DNA from: Planctomyces sp. SH-PL62
GTDB lineage: Bacteria > Planctomycetota > Planctomycetia > Planctomycetales > Planctomycetaceae
Direction: 5' to 3'
Assembly: GCA_945893045.1 (NCBI GenBank)
Contig: CAMDEA010000013.1
Location: 16,517-80,516, forward strand
Length of the DNA stretch: 64,000 nucleotides
The translations under genes and the position numbers were made by a program. Of this stretch, positions 34,805-43,784 are shown in pieces. How positions within the stretch are numbered: the stretch's first letter is position 1; each line of letters starts with the position of its first letter. The notes beneath the pieces are model-generated. The model did no database searches, was not told the DNA's origin, and was given only the letters and a program-made list of their open reading frames with translations.

Positions 34805-36577
34805 ATGCGAGTTTGGCTGGTCTTGTTGGCGCTGATGAGCACGCTCACTCCGGCATTCTCGGACGAACGCACGCCGGCAATTGGCGATGTGATTGGCGAA
34901 CTCCGATTCAAAGACATTCGCGGCTTGCAACGTTCGCTGGCGGACTTGGGAAAAAAGCGAGCCTATGTGTTCGTCTTCACGACCACACAATGCCCGTTGG
35001 TCAAACGGACGTTTCCGAAGCTGATCGAACTCGATGACAAGTTCGGACCACAAGACGTGCAAATCGTCGCGGTCAACGTCGGAGCGGAAGACACGATTCG
35101 GGACATGGCCGCGCAGGCGATCGAGTACGACGCCTCGTTCCCGTTCGTGAAGGACACCGATCTCTCCTGCGTGAAGCGGTTGGGAATTCAGCGGACTCCG
35201 GAAGTCGCGGTGTTGGACGGCAACTCCAAGCTGGTGTATCGCGGCCGAGTCGATGACCAATTGCGGCTTGGTGGAGCGCGGCCGGAGCCGACGCGACGTG
35301 ATCTGGAAGAGGCGTTGCGAGAGTTGCTCGCGGGTGACGAGGTTTCGGTCGCGACGACAACCGTCGATGGCTGCTTGGTGACGGCTCCGGAACCGCTCGC
35401 GGCGGATGGCTCCGTTCCGACGTTTCACAAAGAAGTCGCGCCGATCTTGAATCGCCGTTGCGTGAATTGTCATCGCCCCGGCACGGCCGCTCCGTTTGCG
35501 TTGCTCGATTACAAGGACGCGGCGGCCAATGCGGAGATGCTCGCCGAAGTCGTGATCGATCAGCGCATGCCGCCCTGGTTCGCGAACCCGAGACACGGCA
35601 AGTTTCAAAACGATCCGTCGCTGACACGCGAAGAACGCGACACACTGGTCCGCTGGGTCCGCTCCGGCCGAGCGGTCGGTGATCCGCAAAACGCACCGCC
35701 CGCTCCGAAGTTCGATGATTCCAAGTGGCGCATTGGCGAACCCGATCTCGTCGTCTCGATGTTGCTGGAAGAGTCCATTCCCACGACGGGGTATGTGCCG
35801 TACCGTCATCTGCTGTTGCCACATGTCTTTCTGAATGACACATGGCTGGAAGCGGTGGAGATTCGGCCGGACAACCCGGCGGTCGTGCATCATTGCAACA
35901 TGGCTTACGTGACCGCTCAGGGAGTCGGCATCGAGACCTTCATCACCGGCTATGTGCCGGGAGGACAGCCGCTCGATCTTGGCCGATTCGACAATGGCGT
36001 GGCGTACTTCGTGCCGAAGCTCGCGGGGCTGGGATTGCAAATCCACTTCACGACAACGGGCAAGCCAGAGAAGTGCCGCATCTCGGTCGGTCTGCGGTTT
36101 CCTCGGCGAGTCGTCGAGAAAAAGCTGCATCACTTTTTACTCGATCCACATCGTATCCAAATTCCTCCGGGTCACGGTGCCTACGCGATGCGTTCCAGCC
36201 GCACGCTGAAGTACGACACGACGCTGCTCGGCTTATTCACTCACATGCACCTCCGTGGCAAGGACATGACTTTCTTCGCCGACGCGCCCGGCCAGCCACG
36301 CGAAACGCTGTTGCAAATTCCCAACTACAACTTTGGCTGGCAACTCGGCTACGAAATCGAACCTGGGACCAAACGACTCCCCAAGGGAACGAAGGTCGAA
36401 GCGATCGCGCATTTCGATAACTCGGCGTTCAACCCGTACAATCCCGATCCCAAACGAACCGTGCCGTGGGGCCAGCAGTCTTACGACGAGATGTTCAACG
36501 GCTATGTCTTCTATGTCGTCGATGACGAGAAGCTGAACGTCACCGTCGATCCGAAGACGGGACAGGTGCGGCCGTAG
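34805..36577 (+). CDS. redoxin - cytochrome c - copper monooxygenase-like fusion protein
   Basis: 590 residues, signal peptide 1-19. Residues about 25-175 form an AhpC/TSA-like redoxin (FTTTQCPLVKRTFPKL, a single catalytic-type Cys). Next is a c-type cytochrome segment with CVNCH (about 220) and MPPWFANPRHGKF. The C-terminal 300 residues resemble the copper type II, ascorbate-dependent monooxygenase fold, with VVHHCNMAYV (about 362) and THMHLRGKDM (about 480) as putative Cu ligands. This three-part layout is seen in planctomycete and related exported proteins whose substrate is unknown. ATG 34805 has GGGGAA upstream and begins the signal peptide. Confidence 0.85.
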   Translation: MRVWLVLLALMSTLTPAFSDERTPAIGDVIGELRFKDIRGLQRSLADLGKKRAYVFVFTTTQCPLVKRTFPKLIELDDKFGPQDVQIVAVNVGAEDTIRDMAAQAIEYDASFPFVKDTDLSCVKRLGIQRTPEVAVLDGNSKLVYRGRVDDQLRLGGARPEPTRRDLEEALRELLAGDEVSVATTTVDGCLVTAPEPLAADGSVPTFHKEVAPILNRRCVNCHRPGTAAPFALLDYKDAAANAEMLAEVVIDQRMPPWFANPRHGKFQNDPSLTREERDTLVRWVRSGRAVGDPQNAPPAPKFDDSKWRIGEPDLVVSMLLEESIPTTGYVPYRHLLLPHVFLNDTWLEAVEIRPDNPAVVHHCNMAYVTAQGVGIETFITGYVPGGQPLDLGRFDNGVAYFVPKLAGLGLQIHFTTTGKPEKCRISVGLRFPRRVVEKKLHHFLLDPHRIQIPPGHGAYAMRSSRTLKYDTTLLGLFTHMHLRGKDMTFFADAPGQPRETLLQIPNYNFGWQLGYEIEPGTKRLPKGTKVEAIAHFDNSAFNPYNPDPKRTVPWGQQSYDEMFNGYVFYVVDDEKLNVTVDPKTGQVRP

Positions 36578-36578
36578 A

Positions 36579-36630
36579 GTAGACGAGTCACTCCGTGACT
36601 CGAATTCGAGTCACGGAGTGACTCGTCTAC
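36579..36630. repeat. perfect 52-bp palindrome, family E (copy 2), GTAG...CTAC
   Basis: The two 26-nt halves, beginning GTAGACGAGTCACTCCGTGA, are exactly complementary. It occupies the entire gap between convergent genes, and the TAG of the minus gene (36627-36629) is part of it. It may act as a bidirectional terminator. Confidence 0.95.
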
Positions 36631-37565
36631 ATTGTGTCCCACAGCTCTCGAAGCTTCTGCGAGAACAACCGCACGGCGATTTCCGGCACCTCGATCTGCG
36701 GATGCCACATCTTTTCCCACTCCAAGCTGTACCAGCCGGAGTAGCCGTCGGCCAACAGCCGTTGCAGGCACTCGCGAGCGGGGAACTCGCCGCCACCGAA
36801 GAGCGCATAGTCCGCGTGTTGATGACCGGTGTTCGTCGCATGCGCCAGTCGCGCAGCCTCCGCGATCTGAGCGGCGACTTCGGCGGAAACTTCTTGTTGA
36901 AGTTCAGCGGGACGAGTCACCGAGTCCTTCCAATGTGTGTGCCGAGTCCACTTCTTCAGGGCAGCCCAAGTGTCGGCGATCGACTCACCGTGAAACCGCC
37001 ACGGGTGGTGCGTGTCCCACAGCACGCCCACCGCCGGGGAGGTGACTCGATTCATCAGCGCGACCATCTTGTCGCTGCGACAGAAGTCACCGTGAGTCTC
37101 GATCAAGATGTCGATGCCGACTGTGCTCGCGTACTCACCCAACGCTTGCAGGCCGCTGGCGATCCAGTCGAGTTGCGGAGCTTCGTCTTCGTTGGGCCGG
37201 ATCATGTCGCCAAAGACGCGCACGAAGTGTGCTCCCAATTCACGAGCGAGGTCGCAGTACGCTCGGCCTGCCATGAGCTGTGCGTCTCGAACAGATTGAT
37301 CGGTCTCTTCAAAGCGAACGGACGAAGACAAGCCGCAGACTCCGAACCCCGCATCGGCAAGCTGTCTCTTTCGTGACGCCAACTCCGGCGCACGAAACTC
37401 CGGCCGCTTGAGCAGGTCGGTCTCACGCTCGATCAACCGAATCTCAACACCGTCGTAGCCGTACTCAATTCCGCGAGCGACGATCTCGTCAAAACTCCAA
37501 TCGGGACAGCTCAAAGTCGAGAACGCCAAGAGCGGCTGGCCTCGATGGGAAGTGCTTGCGGACAT
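36627..37565 (-). CDS. sugar phosphate isomerase/epimerase-like TIM-barrel protein
   Basis: 312 residues of the xylose-isomerase-like TIM-barrel (AP endonuclease 2) superfamily. Family features are LAFSTLSCPDWSFDEIV, YDGVEIRL, LGAHFVRVFGDM, DILIETHGDF, VLWDTHHPWRFHGES and a C-terminal SGWYSLEWEKMWHP. The Glu/Asp/His metal-ligand pattern of the family is present (ETHGD, WDTHH, HTHWKD). Specific substrate is unknown; paralogues act on sugars or inositols. ATG 37565 is preferred to a TTG 21 nt upstream. The stop codon is contributed by the family E palindrome. Confidence 0.88.
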   Translation of the reverse strand: MSASTSHRGQPLLAFSTLSCPDWSFDEIVARGIEYGYDGVEIRLIERETDLLKRPEFRAPELASRKRQLADAGFGVCGLSSSVRFEETDQSVRDAQLMAGRAYCDLARELGAHFVRVFGDMIRPNEDEAPQLDWIASGLQALGEYASTVGIDILIETHGDFCRSDKMVALMNRVTSPAVGVLWDTHHPWRFHGESIADTWAALKKWTRHTHWKDSVTRPAELQQEVSAEVAAQIAEAARLAHATNTGHQHADYALFGGGEFPARECLQRLLADGYSGWYSLEWEKMWHPQIEVPEIAVRLFSQKLRELWDTM

Positions 37566-37615
37566 GGTTGCTGGCCTTTCTGCCAATCGCTAGAAGTTCG
37601 CGCGAAGAGAGTTTG

Positions 37616-37710
37616 AACCGCTAATCGACACTAATTGACGCTAATTCCAAACAACTTCAATCAATTTCTGACCTGACTTGATTAGCGAAGATTAGCGTCG
37701 ATTAGTGGTG
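37616..37710. repeat. inverted repeat, family C (copy 1)
   Basis: GCTAATCGACACTAATTGAC at the left is opposed by GATTAGCGTCGATTAGTGG at the right. A better-preserved copy is at 50448-50530. It lies between the divergent isomerase and mdh genes. Confidence 0.75.
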
Positions 37711-37778
37711 TCACAACAAACCATAGAAACTTTGACCGGCCGATTTTCGGCCACAACTTGCCGAGGAGATTTACCGAG

Positions 37779-38771
37779 ATGACTGCTCCGATTCGTGTCG
37801 CTGTGACGGGTGCCGCTGGCCAGATTGGGTACGCCATGATTTTCCGCATCGCGTCGGGTGAGGTCTTCGGGCCGAACCAGCCGGTGATCCTGCATCTGGT
37901 CGAAGTCCCGCCGGTGCTGCCCGCACTGACCGGCGTTCACATGGAGTTGGATGACTGCGCGTTCTCGACCTTGGCCGGAGTCGTCAAAGCCGACAGCGAC
38001 CACTTGGAGGACGGCTTCCGCGACTGCAACTTCGTGATCTGCGTGGGCAGCGTGCCGCGCAAAGATGGCATGGAACGTTCCGATTTGATCCGCATCAACG
38101 GCCCGATCTTCACGAAAACCGGCCAAGCGATTCAGAATGCCGCCGCGAAGGATGTGCGAGTGCTCGTCGTCGGCAACCCCTGCAACACGAACTGTCTGAT
38201 CGCGATGTCGAACGCTCCGAAGGTGCCGCGCGATCGTTGGTACGCGATGACGATGCTCGACCAGAACCGCGCTCAGAGTCAGTTGGCTCAGAAGGCGGGC
38301 GTGCCGGTCGGCTCGGTCAAAGGCTGTAACATCTGGGGCAACCACTCGGCGACGCAGTTCCCGGACTTCTATCACGCCCGGATCAACGGCCAGTCGGTGA
38401 CGTCGGTCATCAAAGACGAGGCTTGGTTGAAGACGACGTTCATCGACACCGTGCAAAAGCGCGGAGCCGCCGTCATCAAAGCTCGCGGAGCCTCCTCGGC
38501 CGCGAGCGCTGCGAATGCCGCGCTCGACAGCGTGAAGTGCATCGTCCGTCCGACCGAAGCGGGCGACAGTTTCTCTGCTGCCGTGTGCAGCAAGGGTGAA
38601 TACGGCATCGACTCCGACCTGATCGTCGGCTTCCCGCTGACCAGCAACGGCACGACCTGGAAGATCATCCCCGGCCAAGAGCACAACGAATTCGCTCGCG
38701 AGAAAATCAACCTCTCGGTCAACGAGTTGAAGTCGGAACGGGACGTTGTCCGTGATCTGCTGCCGGGGTAG
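37779..38771 (+). CDS. mdh: malate dehydrogenase (type 2, NAD-dependent)
   Basis: 330 residues, the usual length for the MDH type 2 group. It interconverts malate and oxaloacetate in the TCA cycle. The N-terminal nucleotide motif is [12 protein letters not shown]. Substrate-binding and catalytic landmarks are [18 protein letters not shown] (active-site Arg pair), [27 protein letters not shown] and the catalytic His in [18 protein letters not shown] precedes the ATG by about 9 nt. It is followed 64 nt later by a toxin-antitoxin remnant. Confidence 0.97.
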   Translation: MTAPIRVAVTGAAGQIGYAMIFRIASGEVFGPNQPVILHLVEVPPVLPALTGVHMELDDCAFSTLAGVVKADSDHLEDGFRDCNFVICVGSVPRKDGMERSDLIRINGPIFTKTGQAIQNAAAKDVRVLVVGNPCNTNCLIAMSNAPKVPRDRWYAMTMLDQNRAQSQLAQKAGVPVGSVKGCNIWGNHSATQFPDFYHARINGQSVTSVIKDEAWLKTTFIDTVQKRGAAVIKARGASSAASAANAALDSVKCIVRPTEAGDSFSAAVCSKGEYGIDSDLIVGFPLTSNGTTWKIIPGQEHNEFAREKINLSVNELKSERDVVRDLLPG

Positions 38772-38835
38772 GCTGCTGAGAACGCTGAAGTGGCGAGGTC
38801 ATGTTGAACTCGACACTGTTTTGGGGAGCGAACTC

Positions 38836-39165
38836 ATGTTTGATGTCACCACGTTGGATTCTCTCAAGCAACTCACCGCGGACGATCGCCGTGAGTTGGT
38901 TGAGGAACTTTGGTTGAGTCTCGCCGACCAGCCATTCTTCCCGGAACTGTCTGACGATTTGAGGCAGGAACTTGTGCGCCGCCGCGACGAGGTCATCGCG
39001 CACCCAGAACGATCGCGTACCTGGGAGGACTTCGTCCCGGAAATCACCGCCGAAGTGAAAGCACTACTTGACGAACGCTTGGCGGATGACGAGGCCAATC
39101 CTGATGACGTCATGACATGGGAGGAAATGAAGGCTGAACTCCGTGCCGAGCGAGGCCAAGCATGA
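38836..39165 (+). CDS. addiction-module antitoxin-like protein (TIGR02574 family)
   Basis: 109 residues, acidic and helical. The signature TADDRRELVEELWLSLAD near the N-terminus and EANPDDVMTWEEMKAELRA at the end match the short antitoxins of RelE/ParE-type modules (TIGR02574, PF09720). The typical protein is about 75 residues; here extra residues sit in the middle (ELVRRRDEVIAHPERSRTWE), suggesting a partial duplication of the C-terminal motif. GGGGAGCG lies upstream of ATG 38836. The stop overlaps the start of a truncated toxin frame (ATGA). Confidence 0.8.
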   Translation: MFDVTTLDSLKQLTADDRRELVEELWLSLADQPFFPELSDDLRQELVRRRDEVIAHPERSRTWEDFVPEITAEVKALLDERLADDEANPDDVMTWEEMKAELRAERGQA

Positions 39166-39224
39166 CTTGGCCGCTGGTCATTCAGCGGCTTGTCGAGCGA
39201 GTCCTGTTGACCGTTGCCAGGTGA
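39162..39224 (+). pseudogene. truncated RelE/ParE-type toxin remnant (20 codons)
   Basis: ATG 39162 overlaps the antitoxin TGA in the usual antitoxin-toxin arrangement. The frame reads MTWPLVIQRL, resembling the first residues of RelE/ParE toxins, then diverges and stops at 39222-39224. The downstream sequence to 39235 shows no continuation, and the convergent HEAT gene begins there, so the toxin is lost. Confidence 0.5.
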
Positions 39225-39235
39225 TTCCGTGGAAA

Positions 39236-40225
39236 TCAAGCCGGCGTGGTCGTGTAAAACAGCTCTCTGAAGATCGCCCGCAGTCGGCCATTCTTCGTGG
39301 CTTCGACCGCGGCTTGAACTCGCTGGCGGATGTCGGGGTAAAAGCGGTTCGGGGCGAGTGCTCGCAAAGCAGTTTCGGAAGCCTTCGTGACGGACGTGAG
39401 GACCGAGACCAAAAAGTCCACCGCCAGCACATGGCGTGAGAGACCGAGGCTGATCAGCAGCGATTCATTCAAGTCGCCGTCGTCGGTCCGTTTCCAAGTT
39501 TCGATGAGAATTTGAATCGCATGGGGGCGTCCGCATTCGCCCAGCGCGGCGGCGGCTTCGCAGACGAGCTGCTCGTTCGAGTGCCGCAGATATCGGGCGA
39601 CGAACGGAACGGACTCTTCAGGACGCAGACGCAACAGCGCGCTGAAGCAGGCTCCAGTGACTTCGACTTCCGAATCGCCGCACTGCACTTTGACTCGGAG
39701 CAGCGGGATCACGCATTCATGCCCGACATCGGCGATCGCGTTGACGGCATGAACGCGAGCCACTCGTTCGGAGTCCGCCAGCAATTCCGTCATCGCGATC
39801 AGCTTGTCGTTGACGCCGATCCTCCACGACCGAGCCAGCAGCGCGGCACAACCACCGCGCACGTTGACCGCCGTGTCTGAAGCTTTCGGCCAGCCAGGCT
39901 CGATCTGCACGTACTTCATGCCGGCCAGGCAGAAATCGGGATCGTCGAAGCCGAGCCGCGCGAGCGCATCGACAATCGCTGTCTTTGCCGTGCAACCACG
40001 ATCCCGTTCTGGCTCGGAACAGAGTGGCGGCCAAAGTGATTTCAATTCGTCGGTGAACTCGGTGAGTTCCCGCTCGCCGATGATCTCCGCTGCTTTCGCA
40101 ACCACGAGGTTCGACGCCTCGTGCAAGCAACGCCGCAGGTCGGCGTGAGCGGCTTCCGAGTCAGGCTCGTTGGTGAGTTCCGCGAGTCGCTTCAGTCGGG
40201 CATCAATGGGATTGGCTTTTACCAT
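39236..40225 (-). CDS. HEAT-repeat protein
   Basis: 329 residues, no signal peptide. From about residue 85 the sequence is a string of HEAT-like helical pairs (for example ALARLGFDDPDFCLAGM, HAVNAIADVGHECVIPLLR, ALLRLRPEESVPFVARYL, AAALGECGRPHAIQILIETW). It is probably a cytoplasmic protein-interaction scaffold; PBS lyase-type HEAT repeats are similar. ATG 40225 (MVKANPIDARL) is chosen with GAGAG about 8 nt upstream; the frame remains open for another 20 codons without support. Confidence 0.8.
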   Translation of the reverse strand: MVKANPIDARLKRLAELTNEPDSEAAHADLRRCLHEASNLVVAKAAEIIGERELTEFTDELKSLWPPLCSEPERDRGCTAKTAIVDALARLGFDDPDFCLAGMKYVQIEPGWPKASDTAVNVRGGCAALLARSWRIGVNDKLIAMTELLADSERVARVHAVNAIADVGHECVIPLLRVKVQCGDSEVEVTGACFSALLRLRPEESVPFVARYLRHSNEQLVCEAAAALGECGRPHAIQILIETWKRTDDGDLNESLLISLGLSRHVLAVDFLVSVLTSVTKASETALRALAPNRFYPDIRQRVQAAVEATKNGRLRAIFRELFYTTTPA

Positions 40226-40540
40226 CGTCTGACTCTCGCGCTTGTAGGGTAGGACAAGCGGCACTTCGCCGCGCCGGCCCACCACCCGGCGAACAACGCC
40301 ATTATTGAAACCGAGATTGGTGGGCTGATGCTTGTACTAACCATTCGTGTTTGAGTTCCGATCCGTGTGCGAAGTGCGTTCGCCCTGAATTCGAACGCAC
40401 TTCGCACACGGATCGGACCTTCCACACGGATCAAAACACATTTCCGAATCACCACCGAGAATCAGTCCTTCAAGTGCCAGACTTATTGCGACCTGTCACT
40501 GCAACCCGAAAGCCCGACAGAATGATTCTCGGATGGATTG
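40226..40540. other. 315-nt intergenic region with a palindrome only
   Basis: It separates two minus-strand genes. Other than the family B palindrome at 40359-40415 nothing is recognised. Confidence 0.6.
40359..40415. repeat. inverted repeat, family B (copy 1)
   Basis: Perfect 24-bp arms (40359-40382, core CCGTGTGCGAAGTGC, and 40392-40415) with a 9-nt loop. It shares GCACACGGAT with the copies at 43785 and 58177. Confidence 0.9.
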
Positions 40541-42298
40541 TTACGGCGCAACCTGCTTCCGTTGTTGTTCGTACTCTTTGGCAACTCGCTCTGACGGCCA
40601 AGCGACTAACGTGAGGCGGACTTCGTCGAGTTGTCCGTGAAACATCTGCGTCTTGCTGGCGACGTAGTGGCCGAACTCCAGCGGATGACCGATGGCCGCT
40701 CCGATCGAGCCGTCCGAGCGGGGCGATTCGGCCGAGAGTTTTCCGTTGACGTAGATCCGTTTGTGACCGGCTTTCGGATCGAAGACGACCGTCACCATCG
40801 ACCACGACTTGGCGGGCAGCGGTTGTTTCGCCGCGAGCGTGTCCCAGGCTTTGTCTTCGGCGGTGCGGGTTTCAAAGCGGGGGATTGCATCTGTGCCAAG
40901 GTAAATGTTCCAGCCATGCTTCGACACGAGATAACCGTTGCCGGTGATGGACTCCGGCCGCACCCACAGCGAGATCGTGAGCGGGCCGGTCAATCTCAGT
41001 GACGTTACATTGCCGGCGGAGGCGACGCTGGTTTTGCCGTCGAAAAGCAGTGCCGATCTGCCGGTCGCGGTGCTGATCGGCTTGGCACCTTTCAATTCCA
41101 ACGGATGCCGGCCGGCAGAATCTTTCGCGGTCGAGGACTGATCGGTCAACTCGTCGAACGAGTAATGCAGCACAAGTTCGTCGGCCAGTTTCGGCGCAGG
41201 CTCAGTTGGTTTCGCTGCCGGTTTGTCAGCGACGGCCAGTTCGATCGGAACCGGCATGCGATAGATGTCGAAGCCGCCGTCGCGCATCGAAACGAACGCG
41301 AGCGATTTTCCATCCGGAGACCACGCGGCTTGATCGTCGGTCGCGGAATGCCGAGTTAGATTCAGCAGGTCGCTGCCATCGGCTCGCATGAGCCAGATGT
41401 CGTAGTTGCCTGAACGATTCGAGGTGAAGCTGAGCCAGCGGCCATCGGGCGACCAGCGCGGATGCGTGTCCAGACCGGGCGATTTCGTGAGCCGAGTCAA
41501 CTCGGTGCCGTCGGGGCGGACTTTGTAGATCTCGATGTTGCCATCGCGATCGGTGGCGAATGCGATCCACTCGCCATCCGGGGACCAATCGGGTTGATGG
41601 CAATACGAGCCATCGACCTGCACGATTTGTGCGAGGTTCTTGCCATCAGCATCGACGACAAACAACCGCTCGGTCGTGCTGACCGCGCAGATCCGTTTGC
41701 CATCGGGCGACCAACACGGTTCTTCGCCAATACTCACTCCTTGGCTGGGGATGAGTTTTCGCAGTCGCGACGCTTTGAACTCGAGATCGACGTCACAGAC
41801 GAACGTGTCCTTCGAGGAGTTGCCGGTGTCGTTGCCGCCGCCGGAGAGGACCAGTTGCTTGCCGTCGGGCGACCAGGCCGGATGCTCTTGGATTTGCACT
41901 TCGCGATCGAATTCGGCCAGCAGCCGCCGGTCATCGGTGCCGTCTGCTTTGACGAGATGTAACCCGACCAGAATCTGATTAGACGCTCGCCGATTGGCGT
42001 AGTGCCGCGAGTAAACAATGTGTGTGCCGGTTGGCGAATACCGTAAGAAGAATTTGGAGAAGTGCGTCTTCGTCAGACGCGTCGCTGGAGCAACAGACTC
42101 TTGAGCAGTCATGACCTTCGGCAGTCCGATCGCCCATAAGAGCGTCGCCACGAACAACCAGCCGCACGACTGCTGCCGCCCCCCATTCCCTTGACCACAT
42201 TCCTTTGATTGCCAATCGCGAATCAAAGGAATGTGGTCAAGGGAATGGGACGAGCGGGCGACTGCCGGATTCATGGCCGAGGTCATCATCGGACTCAT
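40541..42298 (-). CDS. TolB-like beta-propeller plus LamG domain exported protein
   Basis: 585 residues. After an unusual 45-residue leader, a hydrophobic signal-like segment (CGWLFVATLLWAIGLPKV) leads to PD40/WD40-like TolB blades (about 75-355): HPAWSPDGKQLV, EPCWSPDGKRI, QPDWSPDGEWIAFATDRDGN, HPRWSPDGRWLSFTSNRSGN. A LamG/concanavalin A-like jelly-roll (about 390-585) starts LVLHYSFDE and includes LTISLWVRPE and KRIYVNGKL. ATG 42298 overlaps the TGA of the upstream DUF1501 gene, implying coupling. The leader contains a perfect palindrome (42182-42249) that displaces the signal segment from the start. Confidence 0.85.
   Translation of the reverse strand: MSPMMTSAMNPAVARSSHSLDHIPLIRDWQSKECGQGNGGRQQSCGWLFVATLLWAIGLPKVMTAQESVAPATRLTKTHFSKFFLRYSPTGTHIVYSRHYANRRASNQILVGLHLVKADGTDDRRLLAEFDREVQIQEHPAWSPDGKQLVLSGGGNDTGNSSKDTFVCDVDLEFKASRLRKLIPSQGVSIGEEPCWSPDGKRICAVSTTERLFVVDADGKNLAQIVQVDGSYCHQPDWSPDGEWIAFATDRDGNIEIYKVRPDGTELTRLTKSPGLDTHPRWSPDGRWLSFTSNRSGNYDIWLMRADGSDLLNLTRHSATDDQAAWSPDGKSLAFVSMRDGGFDIYRMPVPIELAVADKPAAKPTEPAPKLADELVLHYSFDELTDQSSTAKDSAGRHPLELKGAKPISTATGRSALLFDGKTSVASAGNVTSLRLTGPLTISLWVRPESITGNGYLVSKHGWNIYLGTDAIPRFETRTAEDKAWDTLAAKQPLPAKSWSMVTVVFDPKAGHKRIYVNGKLSAESPRSDGSIGAAIGHPLEFGHYVASKTQMFHGQLDEVRLTLVAWPSERVAKEYEQQRKQVAP
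42182..42249. repeat. perfect 29-bp-arm palindrome inside the TolB/LamG leader
   Basis: The arms 42182-42210 (CCCATTCCCTTGACCACATT...) and 42221-42249 are exactly complementary around a 10-nt loop. It is translated as HSLDHIPLIRDWQSKECGQG, in frame between the ATG-proximal codons and the hydrophobic signal segment. Confidence 0.93.
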
Positions 42299-43668
42299 CC
42301 CAGTTCGCTGATTGGCGTGCCCAGGACTTCGGAGCCTTTGACGAACAACTCGAGCTTGTCGAGGCCCATCTTTTCGAGCACCGTCACATGGAGATCGACG
42401 GGGTGGATCGGACGCGACGCGGGATAACCGCCGTCGGGAGTGCTCGAACCGATCACTGTTCCGCCTTGCGTGCCACCACCCGCGACAACCACCGAATAGC
42501 CGAACGGCCAATGTTCTCGGCCGCCGATGCTGCTGATCTCTGGGCTGCGGCCGAACTCCCCCATCGCGATCACCAGCGTGGAAGCCAAAAGACCGCGCGA
42601 TTCGAGATCGGTTAGCAACGCAGTGAAGGTGCGATCGAAGATCGGGCAGAAGCGATCCTGCATCCGCTCGAACAAGCGATAGTGCAGATCCCATCCGCCG
42701 TCGCCCCCTTGCTGTTCGTCTTCCGCATCGCCACTCCAATTGACTTGGACGAACGGCACGCCGGACTCGATCAATCGGCGGCCGAGCAAACAATTCTGGC
42801 CGAAGACCGTGTGGCCGTATCGCTCGCGAAGTTGGTCCGGCTCTTCGCCCACATTCAACGCACGCTTCGCGCTGGCAGAGGTCAGCAGTCCGAAAGCTTT
42901 GCGTTGCAGGTCATCGAATCGCGACGCATCCGCGGCTTCGGTGCGCCGCTGAATGTCATCCAATCCGGCAAGCAGCGTTTTGCGATCGGTCAACCGCGAT
43001 CCGCCGATCCCGGCGAGCGGTTCAATCGACGGCGGAATCTTGAAGCCGTCTTCATGAGTGAAGCTGTCGATGCGGAAGGGATCGTGAGCGGCTCCGAGCG
43101 CTCCGGCCAATTGCCCGCGCAGATCGGCACCGCTGACTTTGCAATTCGGACCGATGGCCGTGAACGCCGGCCAATCCCCCGATCGGCGACGAGTCAGATA
43201 CGACACCAGCGAACCCATGCTCGGCCGGACACGACCGGGGAACGGCACGGCCCCCGACGCCTGCGAGCCATTCGAGCTGCCGGTCAACGCAACCGTGCCT
43301 CCCTGATTATGGTCCTTCATGTCATGAGCCATGCTGCGGATGATCGTGAACAGCCGCGAGTTCTCCGCGCACATCGGCAACAGCTCGCTGATCTGCATCC
43401 CCGGCGACGCGGCCGCGATCGGCCCGTAGCAACCCCGAATCTTTGACGGGGCATTCGGTTTTGGATCCCACATCTCATAGGAGCTAGGACCACCCCACAT
43501 CCAGAGCAGCAAAACGGACTTCACCGCCGGACTCGATTCCGCGGCCGCACTCCGCGCCAACAGTTGTGGCAGCGAAAGGCCGATCGCCGAGCAGGCTCCC
43601 ATTTGCAACAACGCTCGGCGGTTCAGGCCCTGGCAATCGCGAGTTGTCCTTCGTCCGAGTTCAATCAT
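42295..43668 (-). CDS. DUF1501 family protein, Tat-like signal
   Basis: 457 residues. The N-terminus MIELGRRTTRDCQGLNRRALLQMG carries the twin arginine (NRRALLQMG) and hydrophobic SAIGLSLPQLLA. DUF1501 landmarks are LLWMWGGPSSYEMWDPKPNAP, the FGQNCLLGRRLIESGVPFV segment, WDLHYRLFERM and MGEFGRSPEISSIGGREHWP. GGAGG precedes ATG 43668 by 6 nt; upstream open codons run through a family B palindrome and are excluded. Its stop overlaps the TolB/LamG start (ATGA), so the two are probably made together. Confidence 0.92.
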   Translation of the reverse strand: MIELGRRTTRDCQGLNRRALLQMGACSAIGLSLPQLLARSAAAESSPAVKSVLLLWMWGGPSSYEMWDPKPNAPSKIRGCYGPIAAASPGMQISELLPMCAENSRLFTIIRSMAHDMKDHNQGGTVALTGSSNGSQASGAVPFPGRVRPSMGSLVSYLTRRRSGDWPAFTAIGPNCKVSGADLRGQLAGALGAAHDPFRIDSFTHEDGFKIPPSIEPLAGIGGSRLTDRKTLLAGLDDIQRRTEAADASRFDDLQRKAFGLLTSASAKRALNVGEEPDQLRERYGHTVFGQNCLLGRRLIESGVPFVQVNWSGDAEDEQQGGDGGWDLHYRLFERMQDRFCPIFDRTFTALLTDLESRGLLASTLVIAMGEFGRSPEISSIGGREHWPFGYSVVVAGGGTQGGTVIGSSTPDGGYPASRPIHPVDLHVTVLEKMGLDKLELFVKGSEVLGTPISELG

Positions 43669-43784
43669 GCCGCACCTCCACCGGGAGACTGCTGGTTCGT
43701 AGCGGGCACCACGATGCCGAATTCTCTGCGGCCAATCAAGACTGTGTGCGGAAATTTGGCGGATGGGAGGGAATCTCGGGGAGA

